A DNA stretch of 64,000 nucleotides from Micromonospora sp. C95 (GCF_018070465.1 NZ_JAGPXT010000029.1:1-64000), one strand, 5' to 3'. Positions 24,739 to 33,744 are shown, counted from the stretch's first letter. Made by a program: numbers and translations. The notes: generated from the sequence alone by a model not told the origin.

Positions 24739-25511
24739 GTCGTTGCACCCCGTCTACCGAAGCCAGCGAGTCCCCGTGGCGAGGGGCCGGCGACAAAGGC
24801 CAGCAGATCACGCACGGCACCACCGGCGCTGCCGTCGAGATCGCCGCCGCGCCGTAACGCGCGAAGCGCCTCCCGGAGTGCCACCCGCTCCGCTGGCGGC
24901 ACTCCGTGCCGGTTCAATCCCACCTCGTTCACCCACCAGTGAACCGCCGGTGCGCCGTCTACCAGCATGTACGGCAGGACATCTCGGGTGACCTTGGCCA
25001 TGGCGCCGACCATGGCCAGCCGGCCGATCCGGACGTGTTGATGCACCCCGGTCATGCCGCCGATGATGGCGTCGTCGTCGACCGTGACATGCCCACCGAG
25101 TGTCGAGGTTTGGGCCAGTACGACCCGGTCACCGATGCGGCAGTCGTGCCCGACGTGGATGCCGCCCATGAGCAGGCAGTTGCGTCCCACCCGGGTCGGC
25201 GTCTCGCAGGTGGACCGATGCACGGTGGCGAACTCGCGGATCACCGTCCGCTCGCCGATCTCCACCCTGGTCGGCATCTGCGGGCTGAACTTCAGGTCCT
25301 GTGGATCGCCGCCGATGACCGCGTGTACGCCGATCCGTACGCCGGGCCGGAGGGTGGCGGAACCATGTACCACGGCGTGTGCGCCCACCACTGCGCCGTC
25401 GCCGAGAACCGCGCCGTCCTCGACGATGGCGTACGGCCCGATCACCACCGTCCCGGCGAGTACCGCGCCCGGCAAAACCACGGCGGTGGAGTGAATGTCT
25501 GGCGAGGACAC
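24735..25511 (-). CDS. lpxA: LpxA: UDP-N-acetylglucosamine 3-O-acyltransferase
   Basis: 258 residues from GTG 25511, close to the 262 of E. coli LpxA; the frame to 25670 is rejected because upstream residues lack hexapeptide pattern, and GTG 25535 is the alternative. Beta-helix repeats (VVLPGAVLAGTVVIGPYAIV), signature GGDPQDLKFSPQMPTRVEIG then RTVIREFATVHRST, catalytic His in GIHVGHDCRIG, and DDDAIIGGMTGVHQHVRIG. It should transfer a 3-hydroxyacyl chain to UDP-GlcNAc. First gene of the operon; a promoter six bases upstream suggests a leaderless message. Confidence 0.93.
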   Translation of the reverse strand: MSSPDIHSTAVVLPGAVLAGTVVIGPYAIVEDGAVLGDGAVVGAHAVVHGSATLRPGVRIGVHAVIGGDPQDLKFSPQMPTRVEIGERTVIREFATVHRSTCETPTRVGRNCLLMGGIHVGHDCRIGDRVVLAQTSTLGGHVTVDDDAIIGGMTGVHQHVRIGRLAMVGAMAKVTRDVLPYMLVDGAPAVHWWVNEVGLNRHGVPPAERVALREALRALRRGGDLDGSAGGAVRDLLAFVAGPSPRGLAGFGRRGATT

Positions 25512-25516
25512 GCCAC

Positions 25517-25546
25517 ATAGTACGGTCGTGATCACCGGCAGTTCAA
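25517..25546 (-). promoter_or_regulatory. promoter of the lpx operon, probably leaderless
   Basis: On the minus strand: TTGAAC (25541-25546), an 18-base spacer, TACTAT (25517-25522). Only five bases separate the -10 box from GTG 25511, and no Shine-Dalgarno sequence is seen, so transcription may start at the initiation codon. Confidence 0.5.
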
Positions 25547-25690
25547 TCCGTGCCGCATTACGGCAGAGGTCCGGCTCGCGCGCACTCTGAACCACCCACT
25601 CCCGGCCGGTTTCACCCTCGCGTGGCGGGTATGCAGCCGGACCGCCGAGAACGGCGGTGCGAAACGTCACGGAGCAAGGGAGTGCCCGTC

Positions 25691-26401
25691 ATGCCCGATT
25701 CGCAGGCCACCATCGTCCTCGTACATGGCGCGTTCGCCGAGTCGGCGAGCTGGAACGGTGTGATCGAGCGGTTGGCCCCCGCGTACGACGTGGTTGCCGC
25801 CGCCAATCCGCTGCGGGACGTCGCGGGCGACGCGGCGTACGTGCGAGACGTGATACGCGGGATCGGCGGGCCGGTCGTGCTCGTCGGCCACTCGTACGGT
25901 GGCATGGTGATCACGCAGGCTGCGGCCGACGAGTCATCGGTGCGAGCACTGGTGTACGTGAACGCCTTCGCCCCGGAAACCGGGGAGTCGGCGTTGTCGC
26001 TGTCCGGAAAATTCCCTGGCAGCACGCTCGCTGACACGCTGGTGCAGTACCCGCTGTCCACCGGCGGCAACGAGGTGGCGATCGGCCAGGACGCCTACCA
26101 CGCGCAGTTCGCCGCCGACGTGCCGTCCGACCTTGCCGCGCTGATGGCGCGGACCCAGCGGCCGATCACCGAACGGGCCCTGGGTGACGAGCTCTCCGGC
26201 GCCCCGGCCTGGCGGTCGTTGCCCAGCTGGTTCATATTCGGGGACGCGGACCGGAACATTCCGGTCGCGGCGCATCGGTTCATGGCCGAGCGCGCGGATC
26301 CGCGGGGTCAGCGAGAACTCGTCGGCGGCTCGCACGCGATGGCGGTTGCCCAACCGAGCGAGGTCGCCGAGACGATTATCGAGGCCGTCCGAGCGTCGTG
26401 A
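25691..26401 (+). CDS. alpha/beta hydrolase (EstC/salicylate-esterase-like)
   Basis: 236 residues from ATG 25691 (GGGAG upstream). Opening TIVLVHGAFAESASWNGVIE, nucleophile in VGHSYGGMVI, acid in FIFGDADRNIPV, His in GGSHAMAVAQP. Typical of the small single-domain alpha/beta hydrolases related to plant methylesterase/EstC. No signal peptide: cytosolic. Divergent from the lpx operon; their starts are 180 bp apart, so they may share a regulatory region. Confidence 0.85.
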   Translation: MPDSQATIVLVHGAFAESASWNGVIERLAPAYDVVAAANPLRDVAGDAAYVRDVIRGIGGPVVLVGHSYGGMVITQAAADESSVRALVYVNAFAPETGESALSLSGKFPGSTLADTLVQYPLSTGGNEVAIGQDAYHAQFAADVPSDLAALMARTQRPITERALGDELSGAPAWRSLPSWFIFGDADRNIPVAAHRFMAERADPRGQRELVGGSHAMAVAQPSEVAETIIEAVRAS

Positions 26402-26573
26402 GTCGCCGTTGCGGCTGTGTTCCTGCCGGCGGGTCACCGTAGCAACGGGCGGTGCAGGGGCCGTGTACTCCAGATGTGCGGGGATTGTGCGGGTGTCGCC
26501 GTATGGTTCGGCGGTCCGGATTTCCTATCCGAGTGCCCGCGATGCGGCGCACCATCTGGAGGATCTGTCCCAC

Positions 26574-27470
26574 ATGCCTAAATCCATCGCGGCTGCCGCG
26601 ACGGCGTTGACCGTGCTCGCGACCGGCCTCGCCGTGGCCGGAGTCGTCGGGTCAGCCCGGCCGGCGAACGCGGCGTCCAGCGACGTCCCGGCGGACTGTA
26701 GTGCCTTCACTGCGGCGTACCGCTCCGACGGGCAGCGTCTCAGCTACGGCTACTCGGGCGGCGAGACCAGCACCAGGGCCTACACCGACGACGTCCTCGG
26801 CTGGGTGCCGTTGGCGCACCAGCAGCTCGGCGCGGCTGGTGACGACACCATCTTCCGCAGCAGCGAGTACGCCGTCCACCCGACCGACGGCTGGCTCTAC
26901 CTGGTGCGACGCCAGGGTGAGCTGATCGACGGCGAGTGGCGGATCACGGAGAAGAGCGCCACCCGCTTCAAGAGCGGGTTCGCCAATACCCGCATCCTGG
27001 CGTCGGCGTCGCCGTACCTCTACCGGGTGGCGGGCACGTCGCTCTACCGCTACACCGAGAGCTACGTGGATGGTGAGTTCACCCTCTCGGCGCCGGTGCA
27101 GCTCACCACCACCGGCTGGGACACCGTAAACACCCTTGTCTACGAGCGCAGCGGCGGCACGGGCAACGCCGCCGTGGACGTCCTGATCGGCACCAAGAAC
27201 AACGGACAGCTGAAGGAGTGGCGCATCAACCGGGCCACCCCGACGACGATCAGCTCGAAGGTCCTGCGGTCGGTTGGTTGGGCGCCCTTCACCAGCCTCA
27301 GCACGGGCTACTGCTCGGAGCACCCCAACGGTCGGCCGCTGCTCGGGATCAAGGGCAACGGGTCGGTCTCGGTACACTTCGACGCCAAAAAGACCGACAG
27401 CGACGGCTCGGACATCAAGGGCGGTCCGATCGGTTCGCTGGGCTGGACCGAAAAGGCCTACGGCCAGTAA
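26574..27470 (+). CDS. secreted tachylectin-like beta-propeller protein
   Basis: 298 residues from ATG 26574 (GGAGG upstream). Signal peptide ends near RPANAASSDVP. The rest has repeated short motifs around Tyr/Trp (DGWLYLVRRQGELIDGEWR, ASPYLYRVAGTSLYRYTE, NNGQLKEWRINRAT), consistent with blades of a tachylectin-2-type propeller, a sugar-binding fold. No enzyme motif. Two Cys residues could form a disulphide. Followed by a clear terminator. Confidence 0.6.
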   Translation: MPKSIAAAATALTVLATGLAVAGVVGSARPANAASSDVPADCSAFTAAYRSDGQRLSYGYSGGETSTRAYTDDVLGWVPLAHQQLGAAGDDTIFRSSEYAVHPTDGWLYLVRRQGELIDGEWRITEKSATRFKSGFANTRILASASPYLYRVAGTSLYRYTESYVDGEFTLSAPVQLTTTGWDTVNTLVYERSGGTGNAAVDVLIGTKNNGQLKEWRINRATPTTISSKVLRSVGWAPFTSLSTGYCSEHPNGRPLLGIKGNGSVSVHFDAKKTDSDGSDIKGGPIGSLGWTEKAYGQ

Positions 27471-27487
27471 CGGGGTAGCACTTCCGG

Positions 27488-27524
27488 GAGTCCGCCCGAG
27501 GCGCGGCTGCGCTCGGGCGGACTC
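27488..27524. terminator. terminator after the propeller gene
   Basis: Perfect 13-bp stem GAGTCCGCCCGAG (27488-27500) and complement (27512-27524), loop of 11, 18 bases after the stop. Confidence 0.75.
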
Positions 27525-27593
27525 GTCCGGAGCCTGGTGCCGATCATCCTGACTCCGGCGACTACCGGGCATGCCCGCGGGTACCCAGCGCCC

Positions 27594-28145
27594 ATGGCGC
27601 GGTACACGAAGCCCGAACTGCGGGAACAGCTCAAGGAAGAGATCAAGGCGTCCGACCGGGGCGGCAGACCGGGGCAGTGGTCGGCGCGCAAGTCACAGCT
27701 GCTCACCAAGGAGTACCAGAAGCGCGGCGGCGGCTACCAGGGGCCGAAGGACGACCGCCAGAAGTCGCTGCAGCAGTGGGGCGACCAGAAATGGCGGACC
27801 AGGCAGGGCGGCACCCGGGCGCGACACGCCGGCGAAACCGAGCGCTACCTGCCCGATCAGGCGTGGAACCAGCTTTCCGCCGAGCAGCGGCAGGCGACCG
27901 ACGCCAAGAAGCGGAACGCATCCAGGTCCGGCAAGCAGTACGTCGCCAACACCCCTGCGGCCAAGCGCGCCCGTCGGAACGCCGTGTCGCCCGGGTCGCT
28001 CACCGATCTGCCGGTCGCCGAGGCGGCCCGACACGTCCGGGACCTCGACACCGGCCAGCTCAGGGCGGCACTACGCGAAGAACGCGCAGGGAAGGGTCGC
28101 AAAACACTCATCCAGCGCCTGGAGTCGGCACTCGGCCGGCGCTGA
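27594..28145 (+). CDS. DUF5872-domain protein with C-terminal SAP-like segment
   Basis: 183 residues from ATG 27594. Characteristic start MARYTKPELREQLKEEIKAS, then GGRPGQWSARKSQLLTKEYQ and GGYQGPKDDRQKSLQQWGDQ. The C-terminal part TDLPVAEAARHVRDLDTGQL is a short helical segment like a SAP/Rho-N fold. Very basic, no signal peptide; probably binds nucleic acid. Function unknown. Confidence 0.8.
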   Translation: MARYTKPELREQLKEEIKASDRGGRPGQWSARKSQLLTKEYQKRGGGYQGPKDDRQKSLQQWGDQKWRTRQGGTRARHAGETERYLPDQAWNQLSAEQRQATDAKKRNASRSGKQYVANTPAAKRARRNAVSPGSLTDLPVAEAARHVRDLDTGQLRAALREERAGKGRKTLIQRLESALGRR

Positions 28146-28585
28146 CCGGGCCCGGAGGTGGGCGGACAGCGCTCCGGACCCGGCCAGGCTCACCTCGGAC
28201 GCCAACGGCGGGTACTGTCGGGTCAGGCACTTGCCCGTGACCGGGATGCCGCAGTCTGGCTTCGACGAGCCCCGGACTGCACGGTGTTGCCTGGCGGTTC
28301 ATCTTGCGCCTCAATGCGCTCCGCTTCTTTCGAAGGATTTGCATGGCATCGAACGGCATTGACGGTTCGGCGTTGTTTCTCGCCGTACCCACCCTCGACG
28401 AACCCGACGGTTCGGGCCCGAGTGTCGACGGGAGCGAGGAGGCGATGCGGCGGCTCCGCGATCCCTTCGCGACCGGCCCCACGTCGGCGCAGCGGCGCAC
28501 GACGGACCTGGGTGAGCGTCCTCGGCGCCCTCGCTGAAGCCGGTCGGAGGGGGAGTAGGGCGCGCTGGCGCGGGTACGCCCGGGC
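28146..28585. other. 440-bp gap with at most a short doubtful ORF
   Basis: No convincing gene. A 64-residue frame from ATG 28343 (MASNGIDGSALFLAVPTLDE) has a weak AAGGA site upstream but no recognisable family; it is listed here rather than as a gene. The gap may hold the promoter of the GH15 gene. Confidence 0.4.
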
Positions 28586-30373
28586 GTGGCTGCGATCAGC
28601 GACTACGCACTCCTCGGCGACTGTCAGGGGGCCGCGTTGGTCTCCTCGGACGGGTCCGTTGACTGGTGGTGTGCGCCCAGATTCGACGCACCGAGCGTTT
28701 TCGCGCGGCTGCTCGGCACCACGGGCGGCTACTGGTCGATCCGGCCACTCGCGCCGTACACGACCACCCGTCACTACCTCGACGGGACGATGGTGCTCCG
28801 CACGGAGTTTCACACCCAGGACGGCGTACTGCGTCTGACGGACGCGCTCAGCCTCGGGGTCGGAGAACGCGGTCACGGGATCGGTTTCACCTCCCCGCAC
28901 GTCCTGATCCGCCAGGTGGAGGTCGTTTCCGGCGTTGTGGACGTGGCCGTCGAGGTGGTGGCCCGGCCGGAGTACGGGCTGATCAGCCCCACGGTCGCCG
29001 AAACGCCACTGGGGGTCGAAATGTCCGGAGGCGCCGACCGGCTGGTCCTGACCAGCGATCGGCATCTTGCCTGCGACGGCGGACTTGTCACCGGACGATT
29101 CACCCTTGCCGAGGGCGACAGCGCGGTTTTCGCGCTGCACCACCGCCGGGCCGCTGACCCGCAGACCGTGCTGCTGGACGGACGCGCCGCAGTGCGCGAC
29201 ACCATCGCCGGTTGGGAGTCCTGGGATCGCATCCACCAGGGCTACCAGGGGCCTTACCGGGAAGAGGTCCGGCGCAGCGCCCTGGTCCTGCAGGCACTGA
29301 CCTATCAGCCGACCGGCGCGGTGGTCGCGGCGGCCACCACCTCGCTGCCGGAGAAGGTCGGTGGCACAGCGAACTGGGACTACCGGTTCGCCTGGCTCCG
29401 CGACGGCAGTTTCACCCTCAAGGCACTCTGGGTTGCCGCCTGCCCGGACGAGGCGCGCAGGTTCTTCGACTGGATGGCCGCCTCGGTGGGCTCGGTGACC
29501 GCCGAGGACCACGTGCCGATCATGTTGGGTGCGGCCGGTGAGCGCGACCTGACCGAGCACACGCTTTCGCACCTTGAGGGCTATCGGGGCAGCCGCCCGG
29601 TACGCAGCGGCAACGACGCGTGGCAGCAGAAGCAACTCGATGTCTTCGGCGAGGTGCTGGAGAGCGCGTGGGTCCTGCGGGACCAGCTGGTGGACCTGCC
29701 GCCGGATACGGCGTACCTGCTGCGATCGCTTGCCGACCGGGCCGCCGACTCGTGGCGGGAGCCCGATGCCGGCATCTGGGAGGGACGGGAGGGCCAGCGG
29801 CACTACCTGACCTCGAAGCTGGCGTGCTGGGTGGCCCTGGACCGGGCCGCCAAGCTGGCGCCGGCACTCAACGCCGAGGAACAGGTCCCCCGATGGTCGA
29901 AGGCCAGGGAGGAGGTCCGAGCGGCGATCCTCGACGAGGGTTGGAATGCGTCGAGCGGGGCGTTCACCGGCGCGTTCGGCTCCGACCACCTCGACGCCGC
30001 GGTGCTCGGAATGCCGATCCTCGGGTTCCTGCCCGGGGACGACGACCGGGTCGTCTCCACTATCCGGGTCATCGAACGCGACCTGACCCGCGATGGTCTG
30101 ATGCAGCGCTGGACGGGCGCGGGCGACGAGGGCGCCTTCATCACCTGCTCGTACTGGCTGGTCGAGGCGCTGGCCCTGGCCGGGCGGATCGACGAGGCCA
30201 GACACATCTTCGAAGGCGTCACCGCGCGGGCAAACGATCTCGGCCTGCTGGCGGAGGAGATCGACTGCCGCGACGGCAGCCAGATCGGGAACTTCCCCCA
30301 GGCGCTCTCCCACATCGGCCTCATCAACGCCGCCTGGGTCATCGACCAGGTTACGGCTGCGGCGAGCGGGTAG
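28586..30373 (+). CDS. GH15-family glucoamylase/trehalase-like protein
   Basis: 595 residues, GTG start. N-terminal beta-domain (AAISDYALLGDCQGAALVSS, DGSVDWWCAPRFDAPSVF) and (alpha/alpha)6 barrel with WDYRFAWLRDGSFTLKALW, EGREGQRHYLTSKLACWVAL and a C-terminal ITCSYWLVEALALAGR, all typical of actinobacterial GH15 enzymes. In mycobacteria and streptomycetes many of these are trehalases; others act on alpha-1,4-glucans. No signal peptide, so cytosolic. An SDR gene follows 36 bp later and may be co-transcribed. Confidence 0.92.
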   Translation: MAAISDYALLGDCQGAALVSSDGSVDWWCAPRFDAPSVFARLLGTTGGYWSIRPLAPYTTTRHYLDGTMVLRTEFHTQDGVLRLTDALSLGVGERGHGIGFTSPHVLIRQVEVVSGVVDVAVEVVARPEYGLISPTVAETPLGVEMSGGADRLVLTSDRHLACDGGLVTGRFTLAEGDSAVFALHHRRAADPQTVLLDGRAAVRDTIAGWESWDRIHQGYQGPYREEVRRSALVLQALTYQPTGAVVAAATTSLPEKVGGTANWDYRFAWLRDGSFTLKALWVAACPDEARRFFDWMAASVGSVTAEDHVPIMLGAAGERDLTEHTLSHLEGYRGSRPVRSGNDAWQQKQLDVFGEVLESAWVLRDQLVDLPPDTAYLLRSLADRAADSWREPDAGIWEGREGQRHYLTSKLACWVALDRAAKLAPALNAEEQVPRWSKAREEVRAAILDEGWNASSGAFTGAFGSDHLDAAVLGMPILGFLPGDDDRVVSTIRVIERDLTRDGLMQRWTGAGDEGAFITCSYWLVEALALAGRIDEARHIFEGVTARANDLGLLAEEIDCRDGSQIGNFPQALSHIGLINAAWVIDQVTAAASG

Positions 30374-30409
30374 GCCGCGATCCGACATCGACGAAGGGAG
30401 CGTCCCATC

Positions 30410-31189
30410 ATGGCCGGACGACTGGTAGGCAGAACTGCGCTGATCACCGGATCGGACTCGGGCATCGGGCAAGCCACCGCGATCGAGTTCGGCCGGGAGG
30501 GAGCCGACGTGGTGGTGCACTACCTGCACGATCATGCGGGCGCGAATCACACGAAGGCCGAGATCGAGAAGGCCGGGCGGCGGGCCGTTGTGGTGCAGGG
30601 CGACATCAGCGTCGAGCACCAGGTCGAGGCGATGTTCGACGAGGCCCTGGCGGAGTTCGACCGGCTGGACATCCTGATGAACGACGCGGGTGTGGACGCT
30701 TCCGGCATTCCAGTGGCTGACCTGGACACCGAGACCTGGGACCGGGCGATCCGGACCAACCTGTACGGGATGTTCTTCTGCTGTCGGCGCTTCATCCGGC
30801 ACCGCCGCGACCAGGGCGGACACGGCAAGATAATCAACATCACCTCCGTCCACCAGGAGGTTGCCCGGGCCGGAGGGTCCGACTACGACGCCAGCAAGGG
30901 CGGCATGCTCGAACTCGCCAAGAGCATCGCCCTGGAGGTCGCACCGATGCACATGAACGTCAACAACATCGGGCCGGGGATGGTGCTCACCCCATTCAAC
31001 CAGCAGGCGATCGACGACCCGAAGTTCCTGGCGGAGCAGGTGCAGTCGATCCCGTGGAAGCGGGCCGCGCAGCCGGAGGAGATCGCCAAGCTCGCGGTCT
31101 TCCTGGCCAGCGACGACGCCGACTACGTCACCGGATCGACGTACTTCATGGACGGCGGACTGATGCAGAATCAGGGCCAGGGCGCGTAG
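30410..31189 (+). CDS. SDR oxidoreductase (glucose 1-dehydrogenase-like)
   Basis: 259 residues, RBS GAAGGGAG. Classical SDR: TGSDSGIGQATAIEFGREGA at the cofactor site, NDAGVDASG, catalytic Ser region IINITSVHQEV, YDASKGGMLELAKS (YxxxK), and C-terminal TYFMDGGLMQNQGQGA. Similar to glucose/ribitol-type dehydrogenases. Its place after the GH15 gene suggests glucose released from trehalose or glucan could be a substrate, but this is inference. Confidence 0.9.
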   Translation: MAGRLVGRTALITGSDSGIGQATAIEFGREGADVVVHYLHDHAGANHTKAEIEKAGRRAVVVQGDISVEHQVEAMFDEALAEFDRLDILMNDAGVDASGIPVADLDTETWDRAIRTNLYGMFFCCRRFIRHRRDQGGHGKIINITSVHQEVARAGGSDYDASKGGMLELAKSIALEVAPMHMNVNNIGPGMVLTPFNQQAIDDPKFLAEQVQSIPWKRAAQPEEIAKLAVFLASDDADYVTGSTYFMDGGLMQNQGQGA

Positions 31190-31249
31190 CGGTCGTGGCC
31201 CGTCCCTCCGGACGGCGCGCATCGCCCGAGGGCCTCGTGACCCAGACGG

Positions 31250-32275
31250 GTGAGGCAATCTGATGAGGTGAACGCCCAACCGCCCGCCGAGGACATCCGA
31301 ATTCCCCGGGCCCAGGCCGGGTCCAGCCCGCAGCACCTGCTGACGACCCTGCTCGGCGAGTATCTCGATTCTTCGGATGCCGATCTGCCGTCGATGGCGG
31401 TCATCGCGATGCTGGGTGAGTTCGGCGTGAGTGAATCCAGTGCTCGTGCGGCGTTGTCCCGGCTGGTCAAGCGTGGTCTCATCGCGACGCGCGGGAACGG
31501 ACGGCCGCCGGTCTACCACCTCACGTCCCAGGCGATCGCCAAGCACCGCTCCCGGATGCAACATTTCCTGAACTTCGGTGCCCGTCCGCCGCAGTGGACC
31601 GGTGCATGGGTGATGGTGTCCTTCTCGATCCCGAGCTCTGGCCAGGCGTCCCGTCATGCGGTGCGCAAGTCGTTGAGTGCATTGCGATTCGTCGGTCTCT
31701 ACGACAGCGTGTGGATCCGGCCGGGATCCGACGCCGCGCCGGCCAGGGAGATGCTGGGCGAGCTGTTGGGCCGGGTCGAGGGTGCCCGGTGGTCGGTCAT
31801 GCACGTGCGCTTCGACGAGGAGTCCGGGCCGCACGGCCCGGCCTCCGCGTACGACCTGACCGCCCTCGCGTCCGCCTACTCGGCCTTCATCGAGCGGTAC
31901 GCGGAGTTGCGGGTGGCCGCCCGCAATGGCGAGGTCGACGCGGCCAGGGCGCTGGTCGCCCGCACCTCCGCGATGGACTCCTGGCGCAGGTTCCCCGACA
32001 TCGACCCTGATCTGCCGCACCATCTGCTGCCAGGAAACTGGCCTCGTCAGCGGGCCAGAGAGACCTTCCTGGACATCCACTCCGCGCTCGGTGCGCTGGC
32101 CCAGACGCGTCTGGTCCAGGTGGCGACACCGTACTGGCCGGGCGCCGCCTCGTGGATCACACACTTCCAGGCTTCGAACGATCCCGCACGGCCGGAGCCG
32201 ACCGGCGGAATTGCGGCAACCACCCCCGGGTCGGCTGACCGCGGTCGGGGTCCGAGCGGCCCGGCCCCGCATTGA
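31250..32275 (+). CDS. PaaX-family transcriptional regulator
   Basis: Up to 341 residues from GTG 31250; GTG 31268 is an alternative start. N-terminal winged helix (AVIAMLGEFGVSESSARAAL, SRLVKRGLIATRGNGRPPVY), PaaX central domain (WVMVSFSIPSSGQASRHAVR, LSALRFVGLYDSVWIRPGSD) and C-terminal domain ending GNWPRQRARETFLDIHSALG. PaaX regulators repress phenylacetate and related aromatic catabolism; no such genes are nearby, so the target is unknown. Confidence 0.88.
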   Translation: MRQSDEVNAQPPAEDIRIPRAQAGSSPQHLLTTLLGEYLDSSDADLPSMAVIAMLGEFGVSESSARAALSRLVKRGLIATRGNGRPPVYHLTSQAIAKHRSRMQHFLNFGARPPQWTGAWVMVSFSIPSSGQASRHAVRKSLSALRFVGLYDSVWIRPGSDAAPAREMLGELLGRVEGARWSVMHVRFDEESGPHGPASAYDLTALASAYSAFIERYAELRVAARNGEVDAARALVARTSAMDSWRRFPDIDPDLPHHLLPGNWPRQRARETFLDIHSALGALAQTRLVQVATPYWPGAASWITHFQASNDPARPEPTGGIAATTPGSADRGRGPSGPAPH

Positions 32276-32300
32276 CACTTATCGTTGCGAGAGTGATAGT
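32272..32300 (+). promoter_or_regulatory. promoter of the CBM2 hydrolase gene
   Basis: TTGACA (32272-32277), 17-base spacer, GATAGT (32295-32300). The -35/-10 interval also carries ACTTATC...GATAGT, a near-inverted pair that may be an operator. It begins inside the last codons of the PaaX gene. Confidence 0.6.
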
Positions 32301-32460
32301 AACTGCACACAGCTCCCATCGGATCGCCTGTGGGGACCGCGGCCGGGCGGTCCGCCGCATCGACCTGACCCGTGGCCAGTGTCGGCCGCCGTGGTCGGGG
32401 TGCGAATGAACCACCGCCACCGCCACCGCAGGGAGCGCCGTCCCGAATCCTGGAGGGTCC

Positions 32461-33684
32461 ATGAGCAGGAGATCGAAGATCTACGCGGCCCTGGTGGCCG
32501 CGATCGTCCCGGCCACTGCCGTGATCGTGACGCTCGGTGCGTCACCGGCCGGTGCCGCGATCGGTGGTTCCGGCCCTTATCCCGCCGACTACGAGACCTC
32601 GGCCAGCCTGGCCAATCACACCATCTTCCGGCCCCAGACGCTCCCGGCCGAGCGCCTGCCCATCCTCGTCTGGGGCAATGGTGGCTGCTCGGCCAATGGC
32701 CTGTCGCAGGGCAACTTCCTCCGCGAGATCGCCTCCCACGGGTTCCTCGCCATCGCCAACGGCGCCCCGAACGGGTCCGGCTCCACCAGCGCCCAGATGC
32801 TCACCCAGTCGATCGACTGGGCCGTCGCGGAGAACTCCCGGCAGGGCAGCAAGTACTACGGCAAACTCGACACGTCCAAGGTCGCCGTGGCGGGCTTCTC
32901 CTGCGGCGGCCTGGAGGCATACGCCGTCTCGAACGACCCGCGCGTCACCACGACCGGCATCTTCAGCAGCGGCTTGTTGAATGACGCCGACGACTACCAA
33001 CTCCGGAGACTGACCAAGCCGATCGCGTACTTCATCGGCGGGCCCAGCGACATCGCCTATCCGAACGCCATCGACGACTGGGGCAAGCTGCCGGCCGGGC
33101 TGCCCGCCTTCATGGGCAACCTGAACGTCGGGCACGGCGGCACCTACGACCAACCCAACGGGGGCGAGTTCGGCCGGGTGGCGGTGCTCTACCTCAAATG
33201 GCGGCTGAAGGGCGACACCACCGCCGGCACCAACTTCGTCGGCACCGACTGTGGCCTGTGCCGCAGCCAGTGGAGTGTCCAGCAGAAGAACCTGACCCTC
33301 GACGGCGACCCGCCGCCCACCACGCCGCCGCCCACCACCTCTCCGACCACCCCGCCCACCACTCCACCGACCACCCCGCCCAGCGGGACCCCCGCCTGCA
33401 CGGCCGCCTACGCGGTGCAGGACCAGTGGAACAGTGGATTCGTCGCCAACGTCAGCGTCACGGCGGGAAGCACCGCACTCACCGGCTGGCGGGTCACCCT
33501 CAACCTGCCGAACGGAGCCTCGGTCAGCTCGATGTGGAACGGTGTGAACAGCGGTACCAGCGGCACCGTCACCGTGACGAACCAGAGCTACAACGGACGG
33601 CTGGCCGCCGGTCAGACCACCAGTTTCGGGTTCCAGGGCGCCGGCAACGGTGGCGGAGCCACCGTCACCTGCACGGGCATCTGA
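32461..33684 (+). CDS. secreted alpha/beta hydrolase with C-terminal CBM2
   Basis: 407 residues. Signal peptide to ~33 (GASPAGAAIGGSG). Hydrolase domain ~34-285: LPILVWGNGGCSANGLSQGN oxyanion region, nucleophile VAGFSCGGLEAYA (GxSxG with Cys after Ser), a GGPSDIAYPN acid region and NVGHGGTY as possible His. TTPP linker, then CBM2 (CTAAYAVQDQWNSGFVANVS, LTGWRVTLNLPNGASVSS) with the usual Cys pair and surface Trp. An esterase role on cellulose-associated hemicellulose is likely, but the exact substrate is unknown. Confidence 0.82.
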   Translation: MSRRSKIYAALVAAIVPATAVIVTLGASPAGAAIGGSGPYPADYETSASLANHTIFRPQTLPAERLPILVWGNGGCSANGLSQGNFLREIASHGFLAIANGAPNGSGSTSAQMLTQSIDWAVAENSRQGSKYYGKLDTSKVAVAGFSCGGLEAYAVSNDPRVTTTGIFSSGLLNDADDYQLRRLTKPIAYFIGGPSDIAYPNAIDDWGKLPAGLPAFMGNLNVGHGGTYDQPNGGEFGRVAVLYLKWRLKGDTTAGTNFVGTDCGLCRSQWSVQQKNLTLDGDPPPTTPPPTTSPTTPPTTPPTTPPSGTPACTAAYAVQDQWNSGFVANVSVTAGSTALTGWRVTLNLPNGASVSSMWNGVNSGTSGTVTVTNQSYNGRLAAGQTTSFGFQGAGNGGGATVTCTGI

Positions 33685-33705
33685 GCCCAGATCCGACGGG
33701 ACAGA

Positions 33706-33744
33706 CCCCTGGACGGGCCGACGCCGGGTCGGCCCGTCCAGGGG
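33706..33744. terminator. bidirectional terminator
   Basis: Perfect 17-bp stem (CCCCTGGACGGGCCGAC, 33706-33722, and complement, 33728-33744), loop of 5. It separates the convergent hydrolase and response regulator genes. Confidence 0.85.

Noticed and set aside
28343..28537. Short ORF before the GH15 gene
   Set aside because: Weak ribosome site, no family resemblance; noted only in the gap entry.
28223..32278. A 1351-codon open frame on the minus strand
   Set aside because: It lies opposite the GH15, SDR and PaaX genes, has Arg/Gly/Val-rich composition and no recognisable domain; it is an artefact of high GC content.
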